Assembly (NCBI RefSeq): GCF_026341815.1
Contig: NZ_JAPENX010000002.1
Location: forward strand, 310,001 to 374,000
Source of the DNA: Streptomyces sp. NBC_00572
Lineage (GTDB): Bacteria > Actinomycetota > Actinomycetes > Streptomycetales > Streptomycetaceae
Length of the DNA: 64,000 nucleotides
Reading direction: 5' to 3'
Shown here: piece after piece, positions 41,459 to 49,762 of the stretch
Layout: each line of letters begins with the position of its first letter
How positions within the stretch are numbered: position 1 is the first letter of the stretch
Notes under the pieces: generated by a model
The model's input: only the letters and a program-made list of their open reading frames with translations
Told to the model about the DNA's origin: nothing
The model's database searches: none
Program-made: the position numbers and the translations under genes

Positions 41459-42576
41459 GCCAGCTTCGCGATCGCTTCGCGGCCGCCTTCGAGGAACTCG
41501 GGCCAGGAGCCGCCCTCTTCCTTGCCGCGCGGCTCGACGACACCGTGCAGGTACTTGTTGAGGATGGCCAGGTCCTCGGGCTCGCGGCGGGCGAGCGTAC
41601 CGACCAGGGAGGCGGCGAGGGCGCGTGCGGTCAGGGTGCGCTCGCCGAAGAAGTCGCTGTGGAGGACCGCGTCCTCCAGGACGCCGATCTGCTCGGCGGT
41701 GGACAGGGCGGACTCCAGCTTCTCGTCGTCGCTCCCGGCCGCGGCGGCGGAGGCCCGCAGGTCGGCGAAGCTCTGGAGGAGGACGTCGAGGAGGGTGGGC
41801 GGCACGTCCAGTTCGATCGCGTGCCTGCGGAGCAGCTCCTCGGTGCGGAAGCGGACGATCTCCGCCTCGCTCTTCTTGTTCGTGACGACCGGGATGCGGA
41901 CGAAGTTGAACCGGCGCTTCAGCGCGGAGGACAGGTCGTTGACGCCTCGGTCGCGGCTGTTGGCCGTGGCGATGACCGAGAAGCCGGGCTGGGCGAAGAC
42001 GATGTTCTCGCCGCCCGCGCTGTCGAGCTCGGGGACCGAGATGTACTTCTCGGAGAGGATCGAGATGAGCGCGTCCTGGACGTCGCTGGTGGAGCGGGTC
42101 AGCTCCTCGAACCGGCCGATGGTGCCGGTCTCCATCGCGGTCATGATCGGCGAGGGGATCATCGACTCGCGGGACTGGCCCTTGGCGATGACCATCGAGA
42201 CGTTCCAGGAGTACTTGATGTGGTCCTCGGTGGTGCCCGCGGTGCCCTGGACGACCTGCGTGGAGTTACGGCTGATCGCGGCGGAGAGGAGCTCGGCGAG
42301 CCAGCTCTTGCCGGTGCCGGGGTCGCCGATCAGGAGCAGGCCACGGTCGGAGGCGAGGGTGACGATGGAGCGCTCGACGAAGCTGCGGTCGCCGAACCAC
42401 TTCTGCGACACCTCCCGGTCCAGGCCGTCGGCGCGCTCGGAGCCGAGGATGAACAGGCGGACCATCTTCGGCGAGAGGCGCCAGGAGAACGGCTTGGGGC
42501 TGTCGTCGATCGACTCCAGCCAGTCGAGTTCCTCGGCGTACTTGATCTCGGCGGGAGCGCGGAGCAGGTCGGACAT
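41455..42576 (-). CDS. MoxR-type AAA+ ATPase
   Basis: A 373-residue AAA+ ATPase. Walker A is GDPGTGKS (residues 84-91), the acidic Walker B region is GRFEELTR (about 144-151), sensor 1 is ATANSRDRG and the arginine finger is in LKRRFNFVR. MoxR ATPases work with VWA proteins to insert cofactors or remodel substrates. The start at 42576 follows AAAGG. It lies 95 bp downstream of the VWA gene's stop and overlaps the DUF5682 start. It closely resembles the MoxR-like member of the yehLMPQ-type operons of enterobacteria as I remember them. Confidence 0.9.
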   Translation of the reverse strand: MSDLLRAPAEIKYAEELDWLESIDDSPKPFSWRLSPKMVRLFILGSERADGLDREVSQKWFGDRSFVERSIVTLASDRGLLLIGDPGTGKSWLAELLSAAISRNSTQVVQGTAGTTEDHIKYSWNVSMVIAKGQSRESMIPSPIMTAMETGTIGRFEELTRSTSDVQDALISILSEKYISVPELDSAGGENIVFAQPGFSVIATANSRDRGVNDLSSALKRRFNFVRIPVVTNKKSEAEIVRFRTEELLRRHAIELDVPPTLLDVLLQSFADLRASAAAAGSDDEKLESALSTAEQIGVLEDAVLHSDFFGERTLTARALAASLVGTLARREPEDLAILNKYLHGVVEPRGKEEGGSWPEFLEGGREAIAKLA

Positions 42577-42671
42577 GTGAAGGGCCTTTCTGGGCAGGTC
42601 GTGGGTGCGGGACGCGCGGGCCGGCGGCTTCCGCGGTGCGTGTGGGCGGCGGGGCCGGGCCTCGGGGCGTC

Positions 42672-44093
42672 TCAGGTGAGGAAGGTCTTGAGTTCGTGTA
42701 CGAGCTTGTTGATGTGGCCGGAGACCACCGGGGTGCCGAGGGCCTTGAACCGCTCGCGGAACCAGGGGTTGACCTCCTGCCGTCCCGAGCTGGTCACCGA
42801 GCCGACGGGGATGAACCGCACGCCGGACCGGTGGACCGCCTCGATGCCCTCGAACAGCGGCTGTGAGCGGTCGAACTCGTAGAAGTCGGAGATCCACACC
42901 ATGACGGTGTTCTTCGGCTCGGCGATCTTCGGTCTGGCCATGGCCATGGCCACGGGTCCGTCGTTGCCGCCGCCGAGGTTGGTGCGGAGGAGCACGTCGA
43001 ACGGGTCGTGCACCCAGGGCGTGAGGTCGATCGCCCGGGTGTCGTACGCGATGAGGTGGACGTCCACCTTCGGCAGGCCGGCGAAGATCGAGGCGAGGAT
43101 GGTGCAGTTGACCATCGAGTCGACCATGGAGCCGGACTGGTCCACGACGACGATGAGCCGCTGGGGCGTGGTCCGGCGGACGGTGTGCCGGTAGTAGAGG
43201 CGGTCGACGTAGAGCCGCTCCTCCTCCGGGCTCCAGTTGGTGAGGTTCTTCCAGATGGTGCGGTCGAGGTCGAGGTTGCGGAAGACCCGCTTGGGCGGGA
43301 CCGAGCGGTCGAGTTCCCCGACGGTCGCCTTCTCGACCTGGGTGCGCAGCACTTGGGCGACCTCGTCGACGTAGCGCCGGATGAGGGACTTGGCGTTGGC
43401 GAGCGCGATGCCGGACAGATTGCCCTTGTCGCGGAGGAGTTGCTCGATCAGCGACATGCTGGGCGTGAGCCGGGCGGCGAGGGCGGGATCGGCGAGCACC
43501 TCGCGCAGGTGCATCCGGCGGACGAGATCGGCTTCGACGGCGCCGAGTTCGGGCCCGAGGCCGCCGCCGTCGACGACCGCTCCGGCGCCCTGGCCGCCGC
43601 GCAGGCCGCCGGGCGGGCAGCCGAGCGACCGCTCCAGCCAGCCGGCGTCGGACTGCCAGCGGGCCAGCTGGCCCGCGGAGACCGTCCCCGATCCGGTGGA
43701 GAAGACGTTGAGCAGCAGCTTGGACGCGAGCGCCGCGCGCCGCACCTCGGCCGCCCGGTCGCGGGCGCCGTCCGGCTCGGGCTCCGGCTTCATCAACCCG
43801 TCGAACTCGTCGGCCAGTTCCGGATGGCGCTGGACGACGGAGTCGACGGACGCGCCCGGGTCGAGCAGCGCCGACGGCAGGCCGATGTCCTCGACGACGG
43901 CGAGGCTCGCCGACTCCAGGGCGGCCTGCTCCTCGGGGTCGAAGAGCCGGGCGAGGAGTCGCCAGTAGAGAACCTGGCGACGGTTGTCGTCGGGGTCGGG
44001 TCCGACCGGGGGTCGGGCGGGGTGGGCAGGAGGTCGGGCGGGGTCGGCCGGGGTTACGGCGGCAGGGGTTGCCGGGGCCGTGTCGTCGGTCAT
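42672..44093 (-). CDS. VWA-domain protein of the MoxR cassette
   Basis: A 473-residue protein. About 300 helical residues (WRLLARLFDPEEQAALESAS at the start) precede a von Willebrand A domain with the metal site DQSGS at residues 318-322, followed by conserved GGNDGP and WISDFYEFD. VWA proteins bind partners through a metal-dependent site and pair with MoxR ATPases. Its ATG overlaps the stop of the unknown 470-residue gene (ATGA). There is no membrane anchor, so the complex is probably cytoplasmic. Confidence 0.9.
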   Translation of the reverse strand: MTDDTAPATPAAVTPADPARPPAHPARPPVGPDPDDNRRQVLYWRLLARLFDPEEQAALESASLAVVEDIGLPSALLDPGASVDSVVQRHPELADEFDGLMKPEPEPDGARDRAAEVRRAALASKLLLNVFSTGSGTVSAGQLARWQSDAGWLERSLGCPPGGLRGGQGAGAVVDGGGLGPELGAVEADLVRRMHLREVLADPALAARLTPSMSLIEQLLRDKGNLSGIALANAKSLIRRYVDEVAQVLRTQVEKATVGELDRSVPPKRVFRNLDLDRTIWKNLTNWSPEEERLYVDRLYYRHTVRRTTPQRLIVVVDQSGSMVDSMVNCTILASIFAGLPKVDVHLIAYDTRAIDLTPWVHDPFDVLLRTNLGGGNDGPVAMAMARPKIAEPKNTVMVWISDFYEFDRSQPLFEGIEAVHRSGVRFIPVGSVTSSGRQEVNPWFRERFKALGTPVVSGHINKLVHELKTFLT

Positions 44094-45502
44094 GTGCGCA
44101 GCAGCTTTCCGGCTCGTTCGCGCAGGACGGCGACGGAGTCCGTGGCCGCCTTCTCCGCCCGGGCACCGACCTTGTCGGTGGTGCCGCCGGCCCACGCGCC
44201 CGCGTGGACGGCGACGGTCTTCTTGCGGACGGTCGTCTCTACGGCGAGCGGCTGGAGGACGAACACCCCCGCGTCCCATCGGAGCAGGCCCAGGCACGCG
44301 CCGGACACGGCGACCGCCTCCGGGGTGAGCGGACCGGCGGCCGGGATGCGGTCGGTGTCGACGGCCAGCCGGTGCCCGGCGAACGTGAACGCCAGTTGTC
44401 CATCGTCCCCGCCCCCGTCCTCGGCCTCGCCCTCGGCCGCGTATCCCTCAAGGAAGACGGGGACGGCGATCCGGGCGGGGTGGCGGTCCAGCGGGGTGGT
44501 CACCGGGTCGGTGGCGGTGGAAAGGATCACCCGGGCCGTGGCGAAGGGGTCCGCGGGCTCGCCCGTGCGAGCCCGCTCGTCGTCCCAAACGAGGTCGCCC
44601 TCGGCGGTGACGGGCATGGCGTCGAGGTCCATGGCACGGCCCTCCCCCACGGCGGCGAGCAGAGACATGCGCGGCCGGAGCAGTTGCCACAGGCCCGCGC
44701 CGACGACGGTGTCCGGCTTGGGCGCGGACACCGCCGCCCGGACCAGGCGCGGTTCCGTGCCGTCGGCGGGTTCGAACACCGCGTGGACCTGGGCCTGTAC
44801 GGCGGTCGCGTGCTCCTGTACGTCCACGCCGAGCGGCAGCAGTCGGCCGGTCGCGAGGGACGGGTCGGGGGTCCGGGTGGCACCCGGCAGGGTCAGGAGC
44901 ATCGCGCGCGTCCACAGGTCGGCCCAGCGGCGCACCGGGACGCGGTCCAGGGTGGCCCCGGGGCAGGAGGCGGCGAGTTCGGCGGCGAAGCCGTCGAGCA
45001 GCGTGGCCTGTCGGCGCAGCCGCGGGTCCGGCAGCATCGCGGAGACCACGGGGGCGGCGCCGGCGACCAGTTCGTGGTCGATGCCCTGCCAGCCCGCGCG
45101 GGCGAGGTCGCACAGCCAGGCGCGGGCGGCGGCGAGCACGTTGGCTCCGGGCTCGTCCGCTGCGGTGTCCGGGGTGTTCCGCTCGGCGCGCGGCCGGCCG
45201 GTGATGTCCGCGACGCGGTCCGTCAGGGCGTCGTGCACGGAGCCCATGAGGGCGGTGCGGGCGGCGGCGAGCGCGACGCAGTGGTCCTCGCCGGCGGCGC
45301 CGGCCGCCGCCTTGTCGGCGGCCTCGGCGACCGTCACGGCCAGCGGCGTGCCGGCGACGGCGGTGGCGAGCGCCGCCAGGCCGGCGGCCTGGGCGGGCTG
45401 CGGGCGGAGCAGTCCGGAGACGAGTACCCGGTCGAAGGCGTCGACGGCGGTGAGTGCCTCGTCGAGCCCGTCGACGGGGTCGGTGAAGAGGTCCGTACGC
45501 AT
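44090..45502 (-). CDS. Uncharacterised 470-residue protein of the MoxR-VWA cassette
   Basis: A protein of 470 residues that I do not recognise. It is alanine-rich and helical in the first half (VLVSGLLRPQPAQAAGLAAL, GANVLAAARAWLCDLARAGWQG), and has a beta-rich second half with VPVFLEGYAAEGEAED and LAFTFAGHRLAVDTDRIP. The start ATG overlaps the stop of the SWIM gene by one base (TGATG) and its end overlaps the VWA start. Such tight coupling on both sides argues that it is a subunit of the same system. No signal, membrane segment or catalytic motif is seen. Confidence 0.65.
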   Translation of the reverse strand: MRTDLFTDPVDGLDEALTAVDAFDRVLVSGLLRPQPAQAAGLAALATAVAGTPLAVTVAEAADKAAAGAAGEDHCVALAAARTALMGSVHDALTDRVADITGRPRAERNTPDTAADEPGANVLAAARAWLCDLARAGWQGIDHELVAGAAPVVSAMLPDPRLRRQATLLDGFAAELAASCPGATLDRVPVRRWADLWTRAMLLTLPGATRTPDPSLATGRLLPLGVDVQEHATAVQAQVHAVFEPADGTEPRLVRAAVSAPKPDTVVGAGLWQLLRPRMSLLAAVGEGRAMDLDAMPVTAEGDLVWDDERARTGEPADPFATARVILSTATDPVTTPLDRHPARIAVPVFLEGYAAEGEAEDGGGDDGQLAFTFAGHRLAVDTDRIPAAGPLTPEAVAVSGACLGLLRWDAGVFVLQPLAVETTVRKKTVAVHAGAWAGGTTDKVGARAEKAATDSVAVLRERAGKLLRT

Positions 45503-46023
45503 CAGGCGACCTTCCTCGTCGGCGGGAACCACTGCATCTCGGGCAGCGGCGCGGTGATCGGCTCCAGTTCGAGATAGGCGAGGTGCCTGAGGAACCGGCT
45601 GAACACCGGCGCGGCGGCCGAGGTGTCGCCCTGCTCGGGGCGCGTGGCGGTCATCACCGCGACGAGCTTGTGGGCGTCGGGCTCGGCGTCCGACGTGTCG
45701 GCCTTCAGGTACCGGGCGACACGCTCGGCCCCGTACTGCAGGACGGCTTCGCCGACCAGCGCGCGGATGTGGTTGCAGTAGGTGCCGCGCGCGCCGCCGC
45801 AGGGGCGGTTGTTGTTGGTGCTGCACGCGAAGGCGTACGTCCCGGTCGCGATCGAGGACACGTACACGCGTCCCACGTCGGACCCGCTGGACACGACTCC
45901 TTGCAGCCGTCCGTCGGCAAGCTCGACGAAGGGCACCTTGGCGAGTTTCCGCGGTCGTGCGGGCGGTACCACCCGCGCCGTACTCGACCTCTCCCAGACC
46001 GACAACGTACCTCTCCCATGCAC
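45502..46023 (-). CDS. SWIM zinc-finger protein, first gene of the MoxR-VWA cassette
   Basis: A protein of about 173 residues with a SWIM-type zinc site: FACSTNNNRPCGGARGTYCN followed by HIRALV, fitting the CxC...CxH pattern in a slightly divergent form. SWIM domains bind DNA or protein. The start is uncertain: GTG at 46023 and TTG at 46005 are both in frame, the latter with GGGAGAGG before it, and the frame stays open further upstream. Its stop overlaps the next ATG by one base. In yehLMPQ-like operons a SWIM protein is also present. Confidence 0.7.
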   Translation of the reverse strand: MHGRGTLSVWERSSTARVVPPARPRKLAKVPFVELADGRLQGVVSSGSDVGRVYVSSIATGTYAFACSTNNNRPCGGARGTYCNHIRALVGEAVLQYGAERVARYLKADTSDAEPDAHKLVAVMTATRPEQGDTSAAAPVFSRFLRHLAYLELEPITAPLPEMQWFPPTRKVA

Positions 46024-46091
46024 GTCAAAGGGGATGTCCTCGCCGTTGCGGCGGAACGAGAACGAACCTATCCCCGCCCACTGACAACGAC

Positions 46092-46259
46092 TCAGAACAC
46101 CGCCCCCCGGACCGTGGAGAGGCCGGAACGGACCGCCTTCCCGTGCCCCTGGTAGGGCTTCGCCAGGACGTGGGCGCCCGGGATGCCGACCTCCGGGAGC
46201 GCGTCCTCCTCCGCGGTCGTCGCCGCTCCCGTCTCCAGCCTGAGGACCGCGCGGTTCAA
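46092..46259 (-). CDS. Small ORF coupled to the ArsR gene
   Basis: A possible 55-residue product starting with the TTG at 46259, which overlaps the ArsR stop (TTGA). It reads VLRLETGAATTAEEDALPEV and later HVLAKPYQGHGKAVRSG, which looks protein-like rather than random. It may be a genuine small partner or the 3' remnant of a larger gene lost beside ArsR. I do not recognise the family. Confidence 0.35.
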   Translation of the reverse strand: MNRAVLRLETGAATTAEEDALPEVGIPGAHVLAKPYQGHGKAVRSGLSTVRGAVF

Positions 46260-46585
46260 CGCCTCCCGCGCCGATGCGCTGCCGTGAGGGCGTCGAGAAG
46301 ACCGGGGAACGCCTCGTCCATGTCGGCACGGCGCAGGGTGTTCATCCGGGAGGTCCCGGCGTAGTGCTGCCGGATGAGCCCGGCCTCACGGAGCACCTTG
46401 AAGTGGTGGGTGGCCGTGGACTTGCTGACGGAGATGTCGAAGCCGCCACAGGCGATGTCCGCGTCCCCGGCGTCGAGCTGCGCGACGATGCTCCGCCGCA
46501 CGGGGTCGACGAGCGCCTCCAGCACCTGCTGAAGGTCGAACTCCGAGACGTCGGGGTGGGGCGGCGTGCGTTCCATGGGTTCCAT
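46256..46585 (-). CDS. ArsR-family transcriptional repressor
   Basis: A 109-residue winged helix-turn-helix protein: FDLQQVLEALVDPVRRSIVAQL, the recognition region SVSKSTATHHFKVLREAGL, then the wing. It lacks the CxC metal-binding pair of ArsR/SmtB sensors, so it may answer to a non-metal ligand or redox state. Two ATG codons (46585 and 46576) are possible. It is divergent from an alcohol dehydrogenase-like gene, and palindromes lie between them. Confidence 0.88.
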   Translation of the reverse strand: MEPMERTPPHPDVSEFDLQQVLEALVDPVRRSIVAQLDAGDADIACGGFDISVSKSTATHHFKVLREAGLIRQHYAGTSRMNTLRRADMDEAFPGLLDALTAAHRRGRR

Positions 46586-46622
46586 AGTACGACAGCCATC
46601 AAAGTTTGACCACGATCGTACT
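46586..46622. promoter_or_regulatory. Probable ArsR operator in the divergent promoter
   Basis: AGTACGA (46586-46592) and TCGTACT (46616-46622) form a 7-bp inverted repeat. Inside it is the perfect dyad TCAAAGTTTGA (46599-46609). The region lies between the ArsR and dehydrogenase starts, where repressor binding would block both. Confidence 0.6.
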
Positions 46623-46689
46623 TTTATGCCACGGTGGCGGCGTCCCCACGACGTCCCCGCGACGTCTCCGGCGAACGAAGGACGGTGCC

Positions 46690-47688
46690 ATGGCAAGGAC
46701 TGTGCGGTTCCACGAGCTCGGCGGACCCGAGGTGTTACGGCTGGAGGACCTGGACCCCGGCGAGCCGGGCGCCGGGGAGGTACGCATCCGCGTGGACGCC
46801 ATCGGCCTCAACAGGGCGGAGGCGCTGTTCCGGAGCGGCCGGTACATCGAGCAGCCCGCACGCCTGCCCTCCGGGCTCGGCAACGAGGCGGCCGGCGTGA
46901 TCGAGACGATCGGTACCGGGGTGGCCGGCCTCGAAGCGGGCCAGGCGGTCAGCGTCGTTCCGAGCTTCTCGCACAACGACTACGGCGTGTACGCCGAGCG
47001 GGCCGTCGTTCCGGCGAGCGCGATCCTGCCTCGCGCGGACGGCGTGGACGAGGTGACGGGCGCGGCGGTGTGGATGCCGTACCTCACGGCCTACGGAGCG
47101 ATGGTCGAGGTGGGAGGGGTGCGGGCGGGCGACGTGGCGGTGGTGACCGCGGCCTCCAGCAGCGTGGGCCTCGCCGCGATCCAGACCGCCAACCGCTTGG
47201 GCGCCACGCCGGTCGCCGTGACCCGCACCCGGGACAAGCGGCAGCGACTCCTCGAAGCGGGGGCGGCCGAGGTGATCGTCTCCGACGAGGAGGACGTGAC
47301 GGAACGCCTGCGCGAGCTGACCGGCGGCCGGGGCGCCGAGTTCGCCTTCGACGCCGTCGCCGGACCGGGCGTGGTGGACCTGGCCCGCGCGATGGCCCCG
47401 GACGGGACGGTGTTCCTGTGGGGCGCGCAGAGCGGGCTGCCCACCCCCTATCCCGGGTTCGATCTGGGCATGCCCGCGCTGAGCATGCGCACCTACACGA
47501 TGCTGGAGATCACCAGGGACCCCGGACGGATGCACCGCGCCACGGCGTTCATCACCTCGGGCCTGCGCACCGGATCGCTGACCCCGGTGGTGGACCGCCT
47601 GTTCCCGCTGGAAGAGATCGCCGAGGCGCACCGGCACATGGAGTCCGGCAGCCAGTTCGGCAAGATCGTGGTGACCGTGCGGCACTGA
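46690..47688 (+). CDS. Zinc-free alcohol dehydrogenase / quinone oxidoreductase (MDR family)
   Basis: A 332-residue medium-chain dehydrogenase of the quinone-oxidoreductase type. Landmarks are the GroES-like start VRFHELGGPEVLRLEDL, GLNRAEALFRSGRY, PSGLGNEAAGVIETIG, and the nucleotide site AVVTAASSSVGLAAIQTA (about residues 155-172). There are no structural or catalytic zinc cysteines. It is cytoplasmic and reduces quinones or enones with NAD(P)H. The ATG at 46690 was chosen for its fit to the family. The codon at 46735-46737 is TTA, suggesting bldA dependence. It is divergent from the ArsR gene and probably repressed by it. Confidence 0.85.
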   Translation: MARTVRFHELGGPEVLRLEDLDPGEPGAGEVRIRVDAIGLNRAEALFRSGRYIEQPARLPSGLGNEAAGVIETIGTGVAGLEAGQAVSVVPSFSHNDYGVYAERAVVPASAILPRADGVDEVTGAAVWMPYLTAYGAMVEVGGVRAGDVAVVTAASSSVGLAAIQTANRLGATPVAVTRTRDKRQRLLEAGAAEVIVSDEEDVTERLRELTGGRGAEFAFDAVAGPGVVDLARAMAPDGTVFLWGAQSGLPTPYPGFDLGMPALSMRTYTMLEITRDPGRMHRATAFITSGLRTGSLTPVVDRLFPLEEIAEAHRHMESGSQFGKIVVTVRH

Positions 47689-48072
47689 CGGCCGCGCGTC
47701 GTCCGGCCGGGGAGGCCGACCGGTCGACGGCGGACGCGGTCAGGGTCGCTCGCGCGGTCACGTCGGCCTCCTGGGCGGGCCCGGCGGCACAGCCGGGGGT
47801 CCCCGGCGCGGGCGGAAGCGCGTCCAAATCAGGGCAATCATCATCTAGAATGCAGGGCGGCTGTGAGGCGGTGGCTCGTCGCCGGACACTCCGGCTGCGG
47901 AATGTCCGGACCGGCCGATGAGGGCAGCCCGGACAGGGCCTGGCCCTGGCGGGGACCTCGTGATGTTGATCACGAGGATCCGGGGAATCGCGTGACCATG
48001 GGCGGGCGTCTCAGTGGTACGGAAGACCCAGCCCCCCGTCCGCGAAGAGAAGACCCCATGGAGAAGTGAGGT
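47689..48072. other. Intergenic region before the deoxynucleoside kinase
   Basis: No convincing gene. CCTCGTGAT (47956-47964) and ATCACGAGG (47969-47977) form a 9-bp dyad with a four-base loop, a possible operator or hairpin. A short plus-strand frame from 47863 is not protein-like. Just before the kinase, an ATG at 48058 begins a three-codon ORF (Met-Glu-Lys-stop), of no clear meaning. Confidence 0.35.
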
Positions 48073-48735
48073 ATGCCGGTGATCTGCGTCGGTGGCATGA
48101 TCGGAATCGGCAAGACGAGCGTGGCCGAGATGCTCGCCAAGGAGCTGGGAACCGCCGTCTTCTACGAGAGCGTCGAGGACAACCCGATCCTTCCTCTCTT
48201 CTACTCGGCGAGCCCCGAAGAGATCCAGGCGAAGCGGTACCCCTTCCTCCTCCAGCTGTACTTCCTGCAGACGCGGTTCGCGTCGATCAAGGAGGCGTAC
48301 AAGCAGGACGACAGCGTGCTCGACCGGTCCATCTACGAGGACTGGTACTTCGCCAAGGTCAACCACGACCTGGGCCGGATCAGCTCCCTCGAGATGCGGG
48401 TGTACGAGGGGCTGCTCGACGAGATGATGCGCGAGATCGACGGTCTGCCGTACCGCAAGGCGCCCGATCTCATGGTCTATCTCAAGGCGGACTTCCAGAC
48501 GGTGCTGCACCGCATCGGACTGCGGGGGCGCGACTTCGAGCAGGACGAGAGCCTCGTCGAGTACTACCGGACGCTGTGGTCGGGGTACGACGACTGGGTG
48601 CACAAGCACTACTCGGCCAGCGACGTCCTCGTCGTCGACATGAACCACACGGACGTCGTGAACAACCCCGAGGACGCGTCCCGTGTGGCGCAGGAGGTCA
48701 AGGACGCCCTGGCGGCGGTCGCCGGCCGCGTCTGA
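48073..48735 (+). CDS. Deoxynucleoside kinase
   Basis: A 220-residue kinase of the dNK/dGK-dCK family. P-loop: GGMIGIGKTS near residues 7-16. The conserved acidic block is ESVEDNPILPLFY, the DRS motif is DRSIYEDWYF (about 96-105) and the lid carries RIGLRGRDFEQDE. It phosphorylates deoxynucleosides for salvage in the cytoplasm. Streptomyces carry several of these; exact base preference is not readable. A stem terminator follows. Confidence 0.9.
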   Translation: MPVICVGGMIGIGKTSVAEMLAKELGTAVFYESVEDNPILPLFYSASPEEIQAKRYPFLLQLYFLQTRFASIKEAYKQDDSVLDRSIYEDWYFAKVNHDLGRISSLEMRVYEGLLDEMMREIDGLPYRKAPDLMVYLKADFQTVLHRIGLRGRDFEQDESLVEYYRTLWSGYDDWVHKHYSASDVLVVDMNHTDVVNNPEDASRVAQEVKDALAAVAGRV

Positions 48736-48748
48736 GCCCGCCACAGCG

Positions 48749-48786
48749 CGGCAGCCGCACGTGGCCCGTCCGCCTCGCGGCTGCCG
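48749..48786 (+). terminator. Terminator after the kinase gene
   Basis: CGGCAGCCGC (48749-48758) and GCGGCTGCCG (48777-48786) form a perfect 10-bp stem, 14 bp past the stop. The convergent enoyl-CoA hydratase gene ends at 48977, after a further palindrome GGAGGCGGCCGCCTCC (48919-48934). Confidence 0.65.
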
Positions 48787-48976
48787 CTTCCGGACCTGCC
48801 GGGGACAGGGTTCGGCTCCCGTCACCCGGCGACGACGGCGTCACGGCACCTCCGCCCGGCAGCCGGCCGCAGCCCATGGGGTCGCCTGTCACCTGTCGGC
48901 ACCCGAAACCTGCCGACGGGAGGCGGCCGCCTCCTTCGCACGTGGGGAGAAAGAGGCGGCCGGGGCAGGGCGCAGG

Positions 48977-49762
48977 TCAGCGGTGGGTGAAGTCCGGGGC
49001 CCGCTTGTCCACGAAGGCGGACATGCCCTCCTTCTGGTCGGCCGTGGCGAACACCGCATGGAACAGGCGACGTTCGAAGCGAACGCCCTCGGCCAGGGTG
49101 GTTTCGAAGGCCCGGTTGACGGCCTCCTTGGCCATCATGGCGACGGGCTTCGACATCCCGGCGACGGTCTCCGCGACCGCGAGCGCCTCGGGGAGGAGGT
49201 CGTCGGCCGGGACGACACGGGAGACCAGACCGGCGCGTTCTGCCTCGACGGCGTCCATGGTGCGGCCCGTCAGGCACAGTTCCATGGCCTTGGCCTTGCC
49301 CACGGCCCGGGTGAGGCGCTGGGAGCCGCCGATACCGGGGATCACGCCCAGTTTGATCTCGGGCTGGCCGAAGACTGCCGTGTCGGAGGCGAGGAGGATG
49401 TCGCAGAGCATGGCCAGCTCGCAGCCGCCGCCCAGGGCGTAGCCGGATACGGCCGCGACGGTCGGGGTGCGGAGGTCGCCCAGCCGGTCCCAGGCGGTGA
49501 ACCAGTCGGTGAGGTACATGTCCATGTACCCCTGCGGCTGCATCTCCTTGATGTCCGCGCCGGCCGCGAAGGCCTTCGGGGAGCCGGTGAGGACGATGCA
49601 GCCGATGTCCGGGTCCCGGTCGAGGGCCTCGGTGGCGGCCACGACCTCGTGCATGACCTGGAGGTTGAGGGCGTTGAGCGCTTTCGGCCGGTTGAGCGTG
49701 AGCAGCGCGGTGCGGTGGCCCGTACGCTCGACGGTGATCGTTTCGTAGACGGTCCCGGTCAT
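48977..49762 (-). CDS. Enoyl-CoA hydratase
   Basis: A 261-residue crotonase-family enzyme. The oxyanion-hole segments are KAFAAGADIKEM and GYALGGGCELAMLCD, with the two catalytic glutamates in GGCELA and the FGQPEIKLGVIPG block. In valine breakdown it hydrates methacrylyl-CoA to 3-hydroxyisobutyryl-CoA. It is the last gene of the operon and overlaps mmsB by 4 bp. The same enzyme class also serves beta-oxidation, but operon membership favours valine. Confidence 0.92.
   Translation of the reverse strand: MTGTVYETITVERTGHRTALLTLNRPKALNALNLQVMHEVVAATEALDRDPDIGCIVLTGSPKAFAAGADIKEMQPQGYMDMYLTDWFTAWDRLGDLRTPTVAAVSGYALGGGCELAMLCDILLASDTAVFGQPEIKLGVIPGIGGSQRLTRAVGKAKAMELCLTGRTMDAVEAERAGLVSRVVPADDLLPEALAVAETVAGMSKPVAMMAKEAVNRAFETTLAEGVRFERRLFHAVFATADQKEGMSAFVDKRAPDFTHR

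Noticed and set aside
39395..42580. A 1061-codon plus-strand open frame
   Set aside because: It is the shadow of the DUF5682 and MoxR genes; the minus-strand reading has motifs, overlaps and ribosome sites, while this one is Arg/Gly/Val-rich with no recognisable domain.
48058..48069. A three-codon ORF (Met-Glu-Lys) just before the deoxynucleoside kinase
   Set aside because: It may be chance; there is no RNA structure beside it to support attenuation.
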